DNA from: Methylotenera sp.
GTDB taxonomy: Bacteria > Pseudomonadota > Gammaproteobacteria > Burkholderiales > Methylophilaceae
Direction: 5' to 3'
NCBI GenBank assembly: GCA_030693535.1
Contig: JAUYAL010000056.1
Location: forward strand, 1-64,000
Length of the DNA stretch: 64,000 nucleotides
Shown here: positions 61,835 through 64,000 of the stretch, piece after piece
Layout: every line of letters starts with the position of its first letter
Position numbering within the stretch: position 1 is the first letter of the stretch
The notes under the pieces: generated by a model
What the model saw: the letters and a program-made list of their open reading frames with translations, nothing else
The model's database searches: none
Told to the model about the DNA's origin: nothing
Translations under genes and position numbers: made by a program

Positions 61835-62683
61835 TTAAGTATTCTCTTTTAACTTTAATGCAAATTCGTACAACACATTTTTCTTTTCATAGGTAATTTC
61901 GGTGGCCAACTTGACCGCCTGCTTAAGCGGCAAATCGGCAAGTAACAACTTCAAGACTCTCACTGCTTCCTCTGGAATCTCCTCTACCTCTTTTACCGCA
62001 GCAGTTTCTACCAACAACACAAACTCACCACGCTGTTGATTTTTATCTGCCTGCAACCAAGCACTAGCTTCACTTGCAGCGCAGGTGTAAAACGTCTCAA
62101 ATGTCTTGGTAATTTCACGCGCAAAGGTCAAACGACGTTCTGCACCTAGCACGTTCGCTATGTCTTCCACACATTCAACAATTCGATGCGGCGCTTCGTA
62201 GAACACCAAAGTCACGGTTTGAGATTTTAAGCTTTCTAACACCTTGCGCCGCGCAGCACCGCTGGCTGGTAAAAAGCCGTGAAAGTGAAAGCCATTTTGC
62301 GTAATGCCAGAAGCAGACAAGGCAGCAATGACAGCGCTCGCGCCTGGAATAGGCACCACTTTAACACCCGCTTTACGCACCAAGTCAACCACAACAGCAC
62401 CTGGATCGCTAACGCCTGGTGTGCCAGCATCAGTTACCAATGCGATATTCTCGCCTGCTTGAAGTTGTGATAATAACTTTTCGGCGGATTGATGCTCATT
62501 ATGTTCATGTACGGCAATGAGCTTTTTGCTAATGCCAAAATGCGATAACAACCCTGAGGTGTGGCGTGTATCCTCGGCCGCGATGGCGTTGACTGTTTTA
62601 AGTGTTTCTAAGCCTCGAATGGTAATATCACCCAAGTTGCCGATTGGCGTTGCAACCACATATAATGTACCGAAATTATTCAT
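61835..62683 (-). CDS. rsmI: 16S rRNA (cytidine1402-2'-O)-methyltransferase RsmI
   Basis: This 282-residue SAM-dependent methyltransferase of the tetrapyrrole-methylase fold has LYVVATPIGNLGDITIRGLE, AEDTRHTSGLL, VTDAGTPGVSDPG and the PGASAVIAAL loop. It modifies the same base as RsmH. It is divergent from yraN, the usual arrangement. Confidence 0.95.
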   Translation of the reverse strand: MNNFGTLYVVATPIGNLGDITIRGLETLKTVNAIAAEDTRHTSGLLSHFGISKKLIAVHEHNEHQSAEKLLSQLQAGENIALVTDAGTPGVSDPGAVVVDLVRKAGVKVVPIPGASAVIAALSASGITQNGFHFHGFLPASGAARRKVLESLKSQTVTLVFYEAPHRIVECVEDIANVLGAERRLTFAREITKTFETFYTCAASEASAWLQADKNQQRGEFVLLVETAAVKEVEEIPEEAVRVLKLLLADLPLKQAVKLATEITYEKKNVLYEFALKLKENT

Positions 62684-62718
62684 AACCGAGAGTTTACAAC
62701 TTAGAGAATATATCGCCT

Positions 62719-63067
62719 ATGAAAATGAATAAAAACAATGCTGGCTTAGAAGCAGAAAACCTTGCTTTAACTTATTTAAACAATCATGGGCTTAAATTAG
62801 AAGATCAAATCTATCAATGTAAATACGGTGAAATTGATTTGATTATGAAAGACGCCAAAACTCTTGTATTTACTTAGGTTAATGTCCAATAACCATTTTG
62901 GCGGCGCTGGCACAAATATTACTCCGAAAAAACTACAAAAACCAATTCTGACCGCGCAACATTATTTGCAAAAGCACAGTAATTGCTTATGTCACTTTGA
63001 TGCCATCTTAATGAACAAGGCCGATACCAACCAGATAGAATGGGTGCGTAATGCATTTGACGCATAA
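62719..63067 (+). pseudogene. yraN: Frameshifted YraN (UPF0102) endonuclease-like gene
   Basis: The ATG at 62719 opens a YraN N-terminus (NKNNAGLEAENLALTYLNNH and YGEIDLIMKDAKTLVF) that stops at TAG 62875-62877. The rest of the family (SNNHFGGAGTNITPKKLQK through IEWVRNAFDA) continues in another frame to 63067. The break falls where the family has the catalytic VFVEVR motif, which is lost. The gene is therefore almost certainly non-functional unless a sequencing error explains the shift. Confidence 0.8.
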
Positions 63068-63131
63068 AAGGCGTATCATTCGCAAAAATAAATGATAGTT
63101 TCTCAATTGCTCTCAATTTAAGGAGTCTAGT

Positions 63132-63707
63132 ATGAACAAAAAAATCGCAATAAAACTTATATTATCAGCAACGCTCATTTCACAAATTACGGCCTGCGTG
63201 CCTGTTGTCGTAGGCGGAGCGGCAGCTGGTGGTGCCATAGCCGCTGACAGACGTACTTCTGGCATTTACGTTGAAGATGAAAATATCGAACTAAAAGCCC
63301 TTAAACAAATGGAAACTAACTTAGGTGAAAATGCACACGTAAATGTTACCAGCTACAACCGCAATGTGTTGCTAACAGGTGAAGTGCCTACTGTCGAATC
63401 TAAAGCTAAAGCTGAAAATATAGTAAAAGAAGTTACTAATACACGCGCTGTAACCAATGAAATTATTGTAGGGCCAAAATCATCTTTAGGCTCACGTAGT
63501 AATGACACTTATTTAACATCTAAAGTGAAAACGAAATTTATCACTGAAAATAAATTTCCAGCAAACTATGTCAAGGTAGTGACAGAAAATAGCGTGGTTT
63601 ATTTATTGGGCATAGTAACTAAAGCAGAAGGTGACGCCGCAGCAGACATTGCTAGCAATACTGACGGCGTATCTAAGGTAGTTAAGGTATTTGAATATAT
63701 GCCTTAG
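63132..63707 (+). CDS. BON-domain lipoprotein (DolP/OsmY-like)
   Basis: This 191-residue outer-membrane lipoprotein has a signal peptide ending in lipobox ITAC with C22 as the lipid-modified residue, a glycine/alanine-rich linker and two BON domains (about 50-115 and 125-190). It resembles DolP (YraP), which helps outer-membrane integrity and lies near yraN/rsmI in many proteobacteria. AAGGAG precedes the ATG. Confidence 0.88.
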   Translation: MNKKIAIKLILSATLISQITACVPVVVGGAAAGGAIAADRRTSGIYVEDENIELKALKQMETNLGENAHVNVTSYNRNVLLTGEVPTVESKAKAENIVKEVTNTRAVTNEIIVGPKSSLGSRSNDTYLTSKVKTKFITENKFPANYVKVVTENSVVYLLGIVTKAEGDAAADIASNTDGVSKVVKVFEYMP

Positions 63708-63777
63708 CACTTCAAAACACTCACTTTTAACAAATGACAACCAGCTTAAATTACATAACAAACGGCAACCAAATCAA

Positions 63778-64000
63778 ATGACAAACGAACACAAAAAAAT
63801 GCAAACACATGGCGAAATTATCATAGAAAGCAATACTAGAGCAGGTAAGCCTTTTCGCCCTAGCGACTGGGTGGACCGTATGTGCAGTACATACGCAACC
63901 TTTGGTGACGATCGAAAACTTAAATATTCGCCTTACTTAAAACCCAAAGTTTTGAATGGCGGGCGTTGCCTAGCAGTAGATTTAAAATTAAAAACTGTTA
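63778..64000 (+). CDS. DUF3579 protein, N-terminal part (cut by window end)
   Basis: This open frame from the ATG at 63778 runs off the window end (74 codons seen). The segment GKPFRPSDWVDRMCSTY, followed by LKYSPYLKPKVLNGGRCL, is typical of the betaproteobacterial DUF3579 family of small soluble proteins of unknown function. Confidence 0.75.
   Translation, partial: MTNEHKKMQTHGEIIIESNTRAGKPFRPSDWVDRMCSTYATFGDDRKLKYSPYLKPKVLNGGRCLAVDLKLKTV

Overview
The window looks like a housekeeping stretch of a betaproteobacterial chromosome. My best guess is Methylophilaceae (Methylotenera-like). This rests on the overall protein flavour, the gene orders miaB-ybeZ-ybeY-corC, glyQS-gmhB-plsC, tkt-gap-pgk-pyk and mraZ-to-lpxC, and a moderately AT-rich base composition judged by eye. 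No rRNA, tRNA or CRISPR array was seen. The only stable RNA gene recognised is RNase P RNA (rnpB).

Layout. Bases 1-550 hold the 5' end of an IS30-family transposase, a short unassigned ORF and a terminator. Bases 550-4540 carry an SDR oxidoreductase, an EF-hand exported protein and an OmpR/EnvZ-type two-component pair. Bases 4669-11578 carry cysG, then a tRNA/RNA-maturation and phosphate run: miaB, ybeZ, ppk2, psiE-like, ybeY, corC. Bases 11637-19319 hold mscL, lnt, glyQS, gmhB, plsC, a DUF45 metallopeptidase and DUF805. Bases 19417-27655, all on the minus strand, hold ppa, a DUF1232 protein, purC, pyk, pgk, a small protein, gap and tkt (central carbon metabolism). Bases 27959-36171 hold a dead DNA ligase gene, an oxidoreductase/redoxin pair, rsmE, the arginine genes argA and argB, a HAD phosphatase, slmA, a DUF2788 protein and a bestrophin-like channel. 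Bases 36260-40704 hold a transposase remnant, cca, an NDUFA9-like protein and slt. Bases 40764-59941 (minus strand) are a complete division and cell-wall (dcw) cluster from mraZ to lpxC, with its promoter and MraZ boxes visible. The right end has rnpB, pyrC, rsmI, a broken yraN, a dolP-like lipoprotein gene and the start of a DUF3579 gene.

Most interesting point. argA (30942-32558) encodes an N-acetylglutamate synthase with an XRE-type helix-turn-helix fused to its N-terminus. A perfect inverted repeat lies across the predicted -10 of its own promoter, and a second perfect hairpin sits just before the start codon. This suggests a biosynthetic enzyme that is also an arginine-responsive, self-controlling repressor.

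Other points. Two gene ruins were found: an ATP-dependent periplasmic DNA ligase that has lost its catalytic core, and a frameshifted yraN. Four hairpin-type dispersed-repeat copies of three sequence types lie between genes; one sits inside the dcw cluster and one in the rnpB promoter.
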